A program made the position numbers and the translations under genes. 64,000 nucleotides of DNA, taken from the NCBI RefSeq assembly GCF_001613425.1, contig NZ_BDCI01000042.1:124001-188000 (forward strand), in the 5' to 3' direction. Below, one piece after another: positions 8,793 through 16,883 of this stretch (position 1 is the stretch's first letter; every line of letters begins with the position of its first letter). The stretch is from Nocardia vulneris (GTDB taxonomy: Bacteria; Actinomycetota; Actinomycetes; Mycobacteriales; Mycobacteriaceae). The notes below the pieces were generated by a model. The model saw only the letters and a list, made by a program, of their open reading frames with translations, was not told the DNA's origin and searched no databases.

Positions 8793-11290
8793 TGGATTTG
8801 ACCGAGCTGCTGGAGATACCGGGAACCGACGCCGACGCGTTGTACGAGTCCTTCGGGGCTTGGGCCGCCGAGCAGGGCACCCCGCTGTATCCGGCGCAGG
8901 ACGAGGCGCTGCTCGAATTGGCGTCCGGTGCCAATGTCATCCTCGCGACGCCGACCGGTTCCGGTAAGTCGCTGGTCGCCGTCGGCGCCCATCTCATCGC
9001 GCTCACGCAGGGCAAACGCACCTACTACACCGCCCCGATCAAGGCGCTGGTCAGCGAGAAGTTCTTCGCGCTCTGCGACGTATTCGGCGCCGAGCGGGTC
9101 GGCATGGTGACCGGTGATGCCGCGGTCAACGCCGACGCCCCCATCATCTGCGCCACCGCCGAGATCCTCGCGAACCTCGCCTTGCGCGAGGGCGCGGCCG
9201 CCGATGTCGGCCAGGTCGTGATGGACGAGTTCCACTTCTACGCCGACCCGGATCGCGGCTGGGCCTGGCAGGTCCCGCTGCTCGAACTGCCGCGCGCGCA
9301 GTTCCTGCTGATGTCGGCGACCCTGGGCGAGGTCGATTTCTTCGCAAAGGATCTCGAGCGCCGCACGGGCCGATCGACGGCGGTCGTCGCGGGCACGGAA
9401 CGTCCGGTACCCCTGACCTTCTCGTACGCGCGCACACCCATCACCGAGACGCTGGAAGAGCTCGTCACCACCCACCAGGCTCCGGTCTACGTGGTGCACT
9501 TCACCCAGGCCGCCGCGCTCGAGCGGGCGCAGGCGCTCACCAGTGTGAACTTCGCCACCCGGGCCGAAAAGGACGCCATCGCCACGGCGTTGGGCGAGTT
9601 CCGGTTCGCGTCCGGTTTCGGCAAGACGCTCTCGCGGCTGATCCGCCACGGCATCGGCGTGCATCACGCGGGCATGCTGCCGAAGTACCGCAGGCTGGTC
9701 GAACGCCTCGCCCAGGAAGGGCTGCTGAAGGTCGTCTGTGGCACCGACACCCTGGGCGTCGGCATCAACGTGCCGATCCGCACGGTGCTGCTGACGGGGC
9801 TCACCAAGTACGACGGCGTGCGCACCCGCAGGCTGAAAGCCCGTGAGTTCCATCAGATCGCGGGCCGCGCCGGGCGCGCGGGCTACGACACCATGGGCAC
9901 CGTGGTGGTCCAGGCGCCCGAGCACGAGGTGGAGAACACCCGGCTGCTCGCCAAGGCCGGCGACGATCCCAAGAAACAGCGAAAAGTGGTGCGCCGCAAG
10001 CCGCCCGAGGGTTTCGTCTCGTGGAGCGAGGAGACCTTCGACCGGCTGATCGCGGCCCAGCCCGAGCCGATGGTCTCCCGCTTCACCGTGACGAACTCGT
10101 TGCTGCTCAACGTGATCGCGCGGCCGGGCAACTGTTTCGATGCGATGCGACACCTGCTCGAGGACAACCACGAACCGCGTCCCGCACAGCGCAAACACAT
10201 CCTGCGTGCCATCCGGCTCTACCGCGCGCTGCGCGACGCCGGGGTGGTCCAGCAGCTCGACGAGCCCGACGCACAGGGCCGGCGCGCCCGGCTCACCGTC
10301 GACCTGCAACGCGACTTCGCGCTGGACCAGCCGCTGTCACCGTTCGCCCTGGCCGCCTTCGACCTGCTGGACAAAGACGCGCCCGGCTATACCCTCGATG
10401 TGGTGTCCCTCATCGAATCCACGCTCGAGGATCCGCGCCAGCTGCTGATGGCTCAGCAGCACAAGGCCCGCGGTGTGGCGATCAACGAGATGAAGGCCGA
10501 CGGCATCGAATACGACGAGCGGATGGAACTGCTCGAAGAGGTCACCTGGCCCAAGCCGCTGGCCGAGCTGATCGAGCCCGCCTTCGAGACCTATCGCACC
10601 GGGCATCCCTGGGTGTCGGAGTTCGCGCCGTCGCCCAAATCGGTGGTGCGGGACATGATCGAGCGATCGATGACCTTCGCCGAGCTGATCTCGTTCTATG
10701 AGCTGGCGCGCTCGGAGGGCGTGGTGCTGCGCTATCTCGCCGACGCCTACCGCGCGCTGCGCCGCACCGTGCCGGATGCCGCGCGGACCGAGGAGCTCGA
10801 GGACATCACCGAGTGGCTTGGCGAGCTCGTCCGGCAGGTCGATTCGAGCCTGCTCGACGAATGGGAGCAGCTCACCAACCCCGGCGCCGAGACCGACGCC
10901 GAGCAGCTCGCCTTCGGCGCGGAGACGGTCCGGCCGATCTCGGCGAACGAGCGCGCCTTCCGCGTGATGATCCGCAACGCCATGTTCCGCCGCGTCGAGC
11001 TGGCCGCGCTGCGCCGCTGGGACCTGCTCGACGAGCTCGGCACCGGCCCGGACTGGGCCGCCGAATTGGCCCCGTACTTCGCCGAATACGAGCGCATCGG
11101 CACCGGGCCGGACGCGCGCGGACCGCAACTGTTCCAGATCGAACGAAGACCCGGATTCTGGCAGGTGCGTCAGGTTCTCGACGACCCGGCGGGCGACCAC
11201 GGCTGGTCGATCGTCGCGCTGGTGGACCTGGCCGAGTCCGATGCCGCCGGTGAGATCGTCTTCGATGAACTCACGGTGTCCGCGGGCTGA
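8792..11290 (+). CDS. DEAD/DEAH-box helicase, DUF3516 family
   Basis: 832-residue superfamily 2 helicase. Motif I ATPTGSGKS is near residue 55, the motif II variant DEFH near 145 (MDEFHFYADPDRG), motif III MSATLG follows, and motif VI is HQIAGRAGRAGYD. The C-terminal DUF3516 region fills the second half. It is related to Ski2/HelY-like helicases, so RNA is the likely substrate, but this is not shown. GTG 8792 suits the GTAGGG spacing; an in-frame GTG at 8783 is the alternative. No partner gene is evident. Confidence 0.88.
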   Translation: MDLTELLEIPGTDADALYESFGAWAAEQGTPLYPAQDEALLELASGANVILATPTGSGKSLVAVGAHLIALTQGKRTYYTAPIKALVSEKFFALCDVFGAERVGMVTGDAAVNADAPIICATAEILANLALREGAAADVGQVVMDEFHFYADPDRGWAWQVPLLELPRAQFLLMSATLGEVDFFAKDLERRTGRSTAVVAGTERPVPLTFSYARTPITETLEELVTTHQAPVYVVHFTQAAALERAQALTSVNFATRAEKDAIATALGEFRFASGFGKTLSRLIRHGIGVHHAGMLPKYRRLVERLAQEGLLKVVCGTDTLGVGINVPIRTVLLTGLTKYDGVRTRRLKAREFHQIAGRAGRAGYDTMGTVVVQAPEHEVENTRLLAKAGDDPKKQRKVVRRKPPEGFVSWSEETFDRLIAAQPEPMVSRFTVTNSLLLNVIARPGNCFDAMRHLLEDNHEPRPAQRKHILRAIRLYRALRDAGVVQQLDEPDAQGRRARLTVDLQRDFALDQPLSPFALAAFDLLDKDAPGYTLDVVSLIESTLEDPRQLLMAQQHKARGVAINEMKADGIEYDERMELLEEVTWPKPLAELIEPAFETYRTGHPWVSEFAPSPKSVVRDMIERSMTFAELISFYELARSEGVVLRYLADAYRALRRTVPDAARTEELEDITEWLGELVRQVDSSLLDEWEQLTNPGAETDAEQLAFGAETVRPISANERAFRVMIRNAMFRRVELAALRRWDLLDELGTGPDWAAELAPYFAEYERIGTGPDARGPQLFQIERRPGFWQVRQVLDDPAGDHGWSIVALVDLAESDAAGEIVFDELTVSAG

Positions 11291-11462
11291 TCCGCACCGC
11301 CGCTCGGCTCCGATCTCTACAGAATCCATACAGGTCATCGACTACTTCGCGCCGCTTTTCGAGGGCAGAGTCGGCCTGTGGTCACCGTGAGGTTTGACGG
11401 ATTCGTTTCTGGGTAGGGGCCGCTGCTACTCTTCCCGCTGCTGCCCGAGCGAAAGATCAACT

Positions 11463-12575
11463 ATGCCCGAATCACCGTTCCTTGTCATCTACCCCGAGCG
11501 AGTGCGCGAGAACTACCGCGCGCTCCGTGCCGCCATGCCCACGGCACGAATTCGCTTCGCGGTCAAGGCAAGCCCGGTGCCGGAGCTGATCCACGTGCTC
11601 GACGAGGAAGGCGCCGAATTCGACGTCGCCAGCATCGGCGAGATCGAGCTGTGCCTCGCACTCGGCGTCGAGCCGCAGACGCTCTGCTACGGCAACCCGA
11701 TCAAGAAGGTCGCCGACATCGCCCGCGCGTACACGCTCGGCGTGCGCCGCTACGCCTTCGACACCGAGGACGACCTGCTGCGCATCGTGCAACACGCGCC
11801 GGGCTCGGAGGTCGAATGCCGTTTCCTCGCTGCGGCTCCCGAGTCGCGCACCCCGTTCGGCACCAAGTTCGGCTGCGCGCCCCATGAGGCGTTGCGGCTG
11901 CTGGTCCGGGCGCGTGACCTCGGATTGACGGTGGCGGGACCGTACTTCCACGTCGGCTCCCAGCAGCTCGACCCGAACGCCTGGCGGATCGGCGTCGAAC
12001 AGGCGGGCCACATCGTGCAAGCCTTGGCCGACAAGGATATTCACGTCTCCTCGGTGAATATCGGCGGCGGCCTGCCGATCGCGTACGCCGACCCGGCGCC
12101 CGCGCTCGACGAGATCGCCACGGTGGTCGGCGCCGCCGTGGCCGAATACCTGCCCGCCACCGCCGGTTTGGTGGTCGAGCCCGGCCGCGCGCTGGTCGGG
12201 TCGGCGGGTGTCATCCACGCCGAGGTCGTCGGCGTGCGCGTCGCGCCGGACGGCCGGCGCTGGGTGTATCTCGACATCGGCCGCTACAACGGCATGGCCG
12301 AGACCGAGAACGAGTACATCGCCTATCGATTCGTCACGGATCGGGACGGCGACCCTGTCGACGAGGCAGTGGTGGCCGGTCCGACCTGCGACGGAGACGA
12401 TGTACTGTATCAACGCACGCGGGTCCTGCTACCGACCACGTTGCGAGCCGGTGATCGCATCCAGATCCTCGACACCGGCGCCTATACCGCGAGTTATTCG
12501 TCGGTGTCCTTCAATGGTTTTCCGCCCTTGACCGTGCACGTCTCGGGCGCTGAACCTACCCGCCCCGCCGGCTGA
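11463..12575 (+). CDS. Fold-type III PLP-dependent ornithine/lysine decarboxylase
   Basis: 370 residues, alanine-racemase-fold (group IV) decarboxylase. Lys35 in FAVKASP is the expected PLP Schiff-base lysine. The phosphate-binding IGGGLPI and the catalytic Cys (about 309) in GPTCDGDD are intact, as is YFHVGSQ. Known members decarboxylate ornithine, lysine or diaminopimelate derivatives; GPTCDG followed by DD fits ornithine/lysine decarboxylases rather than DAP decarboxylase. Only 32 bases separate it from the speD-speE fusion, so putrescine (or cadaverine) feeding spermidine-type synthesis is the natural reading. ATG 11463 begins with the conserved strand PFLVIYPERV. Confidence 0.88.
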   Translation: MPESPFLVIYPERVRENYRALRAAMPTARIRFAVKASPVPELIHVLDEEGAEFDVASIGEIELCLALGVEPQTLCYGNPIKKVADIARAYTLGVRRYAFDTEDDLLRIVQHAPGSEVECRFLAAAPESRTPFGTKFGCAPHEALRLLVRARDLGLTVAGPYFHVGSQQLDPNAWRIGVEQAGHIVQALADKDIHVSSVNIGGGLPIAYADPAPALDEIATVVGAAVAEYLPATAGLVVEPGRALVGSAGVIHAEVVGVRVAPDGRRWVYLDIGRYNGMAETENEYIAYRFVTDRDGDPVDEAVVAGPTCDGDDVLYQRTRVLLPTTLRAGDRIQILDTGAYTASYSSVSFNGFPPLTVHVSGAEPTRPAG

Positions 12576-12607
12576 CGCCGGCTGCCAACCCCTAGGCGAG
12601 AGTGAGT

Positions 12608-13816
12608 ATGCCCATGACGGCAGATTTCACCGGCTGGCATGTGCTGGCCGAGTTCGGTGGTGTCGACGCGGCTCTTTGCGACGACCTCGAACAACTCGAA
12701 TCGGCGTTGCGCGAGTCTTTGATCGCCGCGGGCGTCACCATCTGCGATGTCGTACACAAGAAGTTCGATCCGCAGGGGGTGACTGTCCTCGCGCTGTTGT
12801 CGGAGTCTCACGCCTCGATTCACACCTATCCCGAGTCCGGCGACATCTTCGTCGACGTCTTCACCTGCGGCAGTATCGGCGCCGGCGCGTCGAAAGCCGT
12901 CGAACTCCTGCGAGACAAGCTCTCTCCCAAGGATGTTCGCATGCAGGTGATCCGCCGCGGGCACGGCTCGCAGCGGATCGAGGAGCCGGTCGGCGCGGGC
13001 CTGACCCGCATCTGGGACCTGCACGAGGTGATCGTCGACACCCGTACTCCGTTCCAGCACATGGTGATCGCGCGGACCGAGCAGGGCATCAGCCTGTTCT
13101 CCGACGACGATCGCCAGTCCACCGAGTTCTCCCAGCTGACCTACCACGAGGCCATGATGGTGCCCGCCTTCGTGCTCGCCGAGAAGCTGGACAAGGTACT
13201 GATCATCGGTTCCGGTGAGGGCGTGGCCAGTCAGATGTCGGTCGCCGCGGGCGCGAGCCTGGTCGATCACGTCGACATCGACCAGCTCGAGGTCGAGCTG
13301 TGCGCCGAGCACCTGCCCTACGGCTACACCAGCGACGAGCTGGCCACCGCGGTCAAGGGCGAGGGCCCGGTCAAGGTGCACTACGCCGACGGCTGGGACT
13401 TCCTCGCCGATGCCGCGCAGGCGGGCACCCGCTACGACGTCATCGTGATCGACCTGCCCGACGAGCGGGTGGAGGACGCGCAGCACAACCGCCTGTACGA
13501 GGCGGAGTTCCTGTCCCGATGTCGGGCGCTGCTCGCGCCCGGTGGCGTGCTCACCGCGCAGGCGGGCTGCGCGACGATGTGGCGCAACGAGACGCTGAAG
13601 CGCTCCTGGGCTCGGTTCCACGAGCAGTTCGGCACCGTCGTCCAGTACGGCAGCGACGAACACGAGTGGACCTTCCTGTTCGGCCTGAACGAGCGCGTCG
13701 ACGATCCGGTCCAGGGCATGACCGATCGTCTGGTCACCCTCCCCTACCGCCCCGAGACCATCGACGCTCGCGCGCTGGTCCGCGGCGCGATCGAACCGCA
13801 CGCGCTGCGCGTGTAG
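12608..13816 (+). CDS. S-adenosylmethionine decarboxylase - aminopropyltransferase (SpeD-SpeE) fusion
   Basis: 402-residue two-domain protein. The N-terminal about 125 residues are prokaryotic AdoMetDC with SESHASIHTYPE, where Glu66-Ser67 is the expected self-cleavage site producing the pyruvoyl cofactor. The remainder is a spermidine-synthase fold with YHE, a nucleotide-binding GSGEGVASQ and the D-x-x-D pair Asp282/Asp285 (IDLPDE). One protein can therefore make decarboxylated AdoMet and transfer its aminopropyl group. Such fusions are known but uncommon. ATG 12608 fits the AGGCGAG site; GTG 12602 is possible. Operon with the upstream decarboxylase. Confidence 0.9.
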   Translation: MPMTADFTGWHVLAEFGGVDAALCDDLEQLESALRESLIAAGVTICDVVHKKFDPQGVTVLALLSESHASIHTYPESGDIFVDVFTCGSIGAGASKAVELLRDKLSPKDVRMQVIRRGHGSQRIEEPVGAGLTRIWDLHEVIVDTRTPFQHMVIARTEQGISLFSDDDRQSTEFSQLTYHEAMMVPAFVLAEKLDKVLIIGSGEGVASQMSVAAGASLVDHVDIDQLEVELCAEHLPYGYTSDELATAVKGEGPVKVHYADGWDFLADAAQAGTRYDVIVIDLPDERVEDAQHNRLYEAEFLSRCRALLAPGGVLTAQAGCATMWRNETLKRSWARFHEQFGTVVQYGSDEHEWTFLFGLNERVDDPVQGMTDRLVTLPYRPETIDARALVRGAIEPHALRV

Positions 13817-13823
13817 CTCGTCA

Positions 13824-13869
13824 CGAACGCCCCACCGGCCGGGAAATCCGTTGGCCGGTGGGGCGTTCG
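13824..13869. terminator. Bidirectional terminator between speD-speE and the tautomerase gene
   Basis: Perfect 17-bp stem, left arm CGAACGCCCCACCGGCC at 13824-13840 and right arm 13853-13869, with a 12-base loop. It lies between two convergent stop codons, so it can serve both genes. There is no T-tract, as is common in high-GC Actinobacteria. Confidence 0.85.
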
Positions 13870-13874
13870 GCTGT

Positions 13875-14078
13875 TCAGGACCGACCGCGCCGGTACTCCT
13901 CGACGTCGACGCCGCCCACACCCCAGTTGGCGAGCGCGACTTCGTCGATCACCACGAACGTGGTGGCCGGGTCCTTGCCGAGGACCTCACGCAGCAATTC
14001 GGTGACGCCCGCGATCAGCCGGGACTTCTGTTCCCGGGTGACGCCCTCGTCGGTGACCTTGATGTTGACGTACGGCAT
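13875..14078 (-). CDS. 4-oxalocrotonate tautomerase family protein
   Basis: 67-residue small tautomerase. After removal of Met, Pro1 (MPYVNIKVT) is the catalytic base of the family, and the length matches the usual 60-80 residues. Natural substrates of such tautomerases are 2-hydroxydienoates and related keto-enol compounds. Its ATG overlaps the SDR stop codon (ATGA), giving a two-gene operon with the upstream SDR and pointing to a shared small-molecule pathway under the neighbouring TetR repressor. Confidence 0.85.
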   Translation of the reverse strand: MPYVNIKVTDEGVTREQKSRLIAGVTELLREVLGKDPATTFVVIDEVALANWGVGGVDVEEYRRGRS

Positions 14079-14812
14079 CAGGCAGCCCGCCCCGACAGGT
14101 AGCCGCCGTCGACGGGGAAGATGTGTCCCGTGGTGAACTCGGCGTCGGCGAGATACAGCACAGCGGCGGTGGTTTCGGCGACCTCGCCGATCCGGTTCAG
14201 CAAAGCCAGCCGGGCAGAGGCGGATTCGTCGCCGTCGCCGAAGAGCGGGGTACGGATGACGCCCGGGGCGACGGCGTTGACGCGGATGCGGTCGGCGGCC
14301 AGTTCGGCGGCCAGGCTGGTGGTGAGCGCGTGCACACCGCCCTTGCTGACCAGGGCGGCGGAGGCGGGCAAGCCGGCCAGCGCGTGCTCGACCAGCACCG
14401 TCCCGATGTTCACGATGCTGCCACCCGTCTGCTGCTCGCGCAGTCGGCGAACCACTGCTTGGGTGGTGAAATAGGTGCCTTTGAGGTTGCCGTCGATGTA
14501 GCTGTCGAGTTCGGCCTCGGTGACGTCCACGAACGGCGTCGCACCGAAGATGCCCGCGTTGTTCACCAGCACGTCCACCCCGCCGAACCGGTCGACGGCG
14601 GTCCGCACCAGCGCCGAACCCGTTGCGGGGGAACCGATGTTGCCCGCGACGGTCGCCACGTTGGCCGGGGCGCCGAGCGTCGCGGCCACCTCCGCGAGTT
14701 TGCCCGCGTCGCGGCCGTTGAGTACCACGTTGTCGCCGCGCGCGATGAAAGCGCGCGCGATGTCCTGTCCGATCCCGCTGGAGGATCCGGTCACGATCAC
14801 CGTCTTGGTCAT
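14078..14812 (-). CDS. Classical short-chain dehydrogenase/reductase
   Basis: 244 residues, NAD(P)-dependent oxidoreductase. Seen: nucleotide-binding TGSSSGIGQ, NNAG in VLVNNAGIFGA, and a C-terminal PVDGGYLSG. At the active site the Tyr-x3-Lys expected after the catalytic Ser appears as ASAALVSKGG, so the usual Tyr is Ala/absent, an oddity that questions canonical dehydrogenase chemistry. ATG 14812 has GAGGAAG about 5 bases upstream, so the ORF extension to 14869 is not needed. The gene is preceded by a palindromic operator at 14833 and coupled to the tautomerase. Confidence 0.85.
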   Translation of the reverse strand: MTKTVIVTGSSSGIGQDIARAFIARGDNVVLNGRDAGKLAEVAATLGAPANVATVAGNIGSPATGSALVRTAVDRFGGVDVLVNNAGIFGATPFVDVTEAELDSYIDGNLKGTYFTTQAVVRRLREQQTGGSIVNIGTVLVEHALAGLPASAALVSKGGVHALTTSLAAELAADRIRVNAVAPGVIRTPLFGDGDESASARLALLNRIGEVAETTAAVLYLADAEFTTGHIFPVDGGYLSGRAA

Positions 14813-14832
14813 GTTCTTCCTCATCTCTCGAT

Positions 14833-14844
14833 ACGACCGGTCGT
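14833..14844. promoter_or_regulatory. Palindromic operator copy 1 (upstream of the SDR)
   Basis: The perfect 12-bp palindrome ACGACCGGTCGT lies within the 16-mer ATACGACCGGTCGTCT, 21 bases before the SDR start. The identical 16-mer recurs at 15489-15504 next to the TetR start. A twofold-symmetric element shared by a TetR gene and its neighbour is strong evidence for a TetR operator. Confidence 0.8.
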
Positions 14845-14888
14845 CTTGGAATAGATATAGTGAGACCACCGGGGATTTCTCGCGACCA

Positions 14889-15479
14889 TCAGGGTCGGAA
14901 GTAGTCGTCCAGCAGCCGGTTCAGGCACTTGTGCAGCGGGTCGAGCGTCCGGTCGATCTTCATCCGGATCACCGCGCCCTCCCAGGATTCGAGCAACAGA
15001 TCAGCCAGTTCGGTCGCGTCGATATCGGCGCGGATCTGCCCCGCCGCCTGCGCCGCGCGCAGCTGCTCGGCGACCCGATCCCGCCACGCGCCCCACGCGC
15101 TCGACAACGACTCCCGCAGCAGCTCACTGCCTTCCAGCTCGCCGCCGAGATTCGCGATCAAGCAGCCGCCGGTGAAATCCGCCGCGACGAACTCGTCCAT
15201 CAGACGGCCGAAGAACGCGCGCAGCCCACTGATCGGATCCGCCGCCGCCCCGAACGCCTCGGTCAGGTTGCGCTGCACGCACAGTGAGTGATGCTCGATC
15301 ACCGCCCGCCCGAAACTCTCCTTGCTGTCGAAATAGTTGTAGAACGACCCCTTGGGCACCCCGACCTTGTCCAGCACCTGCTTGATCCCGGTGCCGTGAT
15401 ACCCACTGCTCAGAAACCCCGCAGCCCCCTCCTCCACCAGCAGCTGCCGAGTATCTCCACTCCGTCGAGGTCGCGCCAT
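14889..15479 (-). CDS. TetR-family transcriptional repressor
   Basis: 196 residues. N-terminal TetR DNA-binding domain with FLSSGYHGTGIKQVLDKVGV and the recognition-helix signature KGSFYNYFDSKESF; the C-terminal ligand domain is less conserved. ATG 15479 (MARPRRSGDTRQ) is chosen as the usual basic start. The frame stays open above it, but the operator lies there. The gene reads toward the SDR-tautomerase unit and both are preceded by the same palindrome, so it probably autoregulates and represses that pair. The inducer is unknown. Confidence 0.9.
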   Translation of the reverse strand: MARPRRSGDTRQLLVEEGAAGFLSSGYHGTGIKQVLDKVGVPKGSFYNYFDSKESFGRAVIEHHSLCVQRNLTEAFGAAADPISGLRAFFGRLMDEFVAADFTGGCLIANLGGELEGSELLRESLSSAWGAWRDRVAEQLRAAQAAGQIRADIDATELADLLLESWEGAVIRMKIDRTLDPLHKCLNRLLDDYFRP

Positions 15480-15490
15480 GCGCCCAATAT

Positions 15491-15502
15491 ACGACCGGTC
15501 GT
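15491..15502. promoter_or_regulatory. Palindromic operator copy 2 (TetR/antitoxin intergenic region)
   Basis: Same ACGACCGGTCGT palindrome as at 14833, in the same 16-base context, 12 bases upstream of the TetR start. It sits in the 103-base gap shared with the divergent toxin-antitoxin pair, so bound repressor could also affect that promoter. Confidence 0.8.
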
Positions 15503-15582
15503 CTACAAACGCCAACTCGGGTTGGAGGTGGGTATTGCCCACTTGGTTCATCGGTGACAAGATGGGCGCGGAGGTAAATGCG

Positions 15583-15888
15583 ATGACAATGTCCTTGGAC
15601 CTGAGCCACTTCGAGATAGTCGGTGAGAGCGAGGCCGATTCCCGGGGGCGCGTCGCACTGGGACGTGCGGGCGCACGCCCCGGCCGCCGATATCAGGTAC
15701 GCATCAACAGCGACGGGGTGGTGGTCTTGGTGCCGGTGGTCTCGATTCCGGAACGCGAGATGATGGTGTGGGAAAACCCTCATCTCGCCGAACAGATCCG
15801 GCAGGGTGTCACCGACGCCGAGTCCGGAAGCACGGTCGACCTCGGCGATTTCACGCGGTACGCCGACGATCCCGAGGACAAGGACTGA
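15583..15888 (+). CDS. Putative antitoxin of a type II toxin-antitoxin pair
   Basis: 101 residues, small and acidic at the C-terminus (RYADDPEDKD). The middle SRGRVALGRAGARPG looks like a short beta/AbrB-like segment. I recognise no named family with certainty. The assignment rests on the next gene, a RelE/ParE-like toxin starting 4 bases after this stop. ATG 15583 has GGAGG 8 bases upstream; the frame extends further but overlaps the TetR operator. As with other antitoxins it may bind its own promoter and neutralise the partner through its C-terminus. Confidence 0.65.
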   Translation: MTMSLDLSHFEIVGESEADSRGRVALGRAGARPGRRYQVRINSDGVVVLVPVVSIPEREMMVWENPHLAEQIRQGVTDAESGSTVDLGDFTRYADDPEDKD

Positions 15889-15892
15889 CCGG

Positions 15893-16210
15893 GTGGCGTA
15901 CGAACTCCGCTTCGCCCGTGCCGCCGCCGACGCATTGCAGAAATTGGCCGAAAAGCCCAACACGGCAACAAAACTGAAGAAGGTACGCAAGGCCTTGGGT
16001 CTGCTACAGACAGATCCGCTGTACCCCGGCCTGAATTCGCATCTCTACCAGAACTTTCCAGGTCTGGAGAAGAACAAGGTCTGGGACTCCTACGTCGAGA
16101 ATCACACACCCGGAGCCTGGCGCGTCTATTGGATGTACGGCCCCGACATCGAACGCGACGGCGAACTCGTTTCCATCATCACCGTGCTGGCGATCGGTCC
16201 GCACCTCTGA
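15893..16210 (+). CDS. RelE/ParE-superfamily toxin-like protein
   Basis: 105 residues, beginning AYELRFARAAADALQKLAEKP, typical of RelE/ParE toxins in strand-helix-helix pattern. The C-terminal strands contain GAWRVYWMYG and a hydrophobic IITVLAIGPH, where RelE-fold proteins carry the core sheet and often a terminal His. Such toxins cleave ribosome-bound mRNA or inhibit gyrase; which applies here cannot be told. GTG start 4 bases after the antitoxin stop indicates an operon. Confidence 0.7.
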   Translation: MAYELRFARAAADALQKLAEKPNTATKLKKVRKALGLLQTDPLYPGLNSHLYQNFPGLEKNKVWDSYVENHTPGAWRVYWMYGPDIERDGELVSIITVLAIGPHL

Positions 16211-16222
16211 ATCGCGGGAGGA

Positions 16223-16687
16223 TCACTCGCCCAACACGGGCGAGGTCGCGGCGCGCCAGGCAAGGGTGTGCGTGACGAAGGAGGCGAGGTGGGGGCGGGC
16301 GAAGGTGGGGGCGTCCCAATTGTCTTGGGCGGCAGGGCCGGTCCACACGTAGGTCCAGGGGGTGGCGGGTGGGTGCGATAGGGGGATGGGGCGGAGGTCG
16401 TATTCGTCGTCTTCGAAGGTGTCGAGGATGTGCCACTCCCCCGCGGTGAGACCGGTGATGAGGACCCCGGGGGCGACGGCGTCGGGGTGTGGCACCAAAC
16501 CGGGGTAGAGCAGGCCGGGCAGGGCGGCGGCCCGCCAGCCGACCGCGGCGGCCGGTGTGAGCGCCGGTACGCGACCGAGCAGCACCTCGAGCATCTCCGG
16601 GAACTGCAATGTCCCGTACGCGAACAGCGCATGCCCAGCACCGTTCACCGCAGACAGTCGACCAGCTCCGGCATCCCGCGATCCCAT
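16223..16687 (-). CDS. Gamma-glutamylcyclotransferase / AIG2-like family protein
   Basis: 154 residues. The family signature is ALFAYGTLQFPEMLEVLLGR near the N-terminus (the YGTL loop), followed by PGLLYPGLVPHPDAVAPGVL and the acidic WHILDTFEDDEYD region containing the probable catalytic Glu. GGCT-fold enzymes release 5-oxoproline from gamma-glutamyl peptides or amines. The nearby polyamine genes make a gamma-glutamyl-amine substrate conceivable, but that is speculation. Convergent with the toxin gene, leaving 12 bases between stops. Confidence 0.8.
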   Translation of the reverse strand: MGSRDAGAGRLSAVNGAGHALFAYGTLQFPEMLEVLLGRVPALTPAAAVGWRAAALPGLLYPGLVPHPDAVAPGVLITGLTAGEWHILDTFEDDEYDLRPIPLSHPPATPWTYVWTGPAAQDNWDAPTFARPHLASFVTHTLAWRAATSPVLGE

Positions 16688-16883
16688 GCAGGGATCGTCT
16701 CCCGCATCCCCCCTCCCCGCCAGTCGAAACAGTCCGCATGCACCAGCAACGCAGCTCCGGCGGCGAGACGCACGCCGATCACCGCGGTCATCAGAGACTC
16801 GATCAGGAGGAAAGATCTAACAGAACCGCTGCACCGCAGCGGCTTTCGCGGGGTCGGTGCGAGCTACCCCGGGCGCTGGGTAA

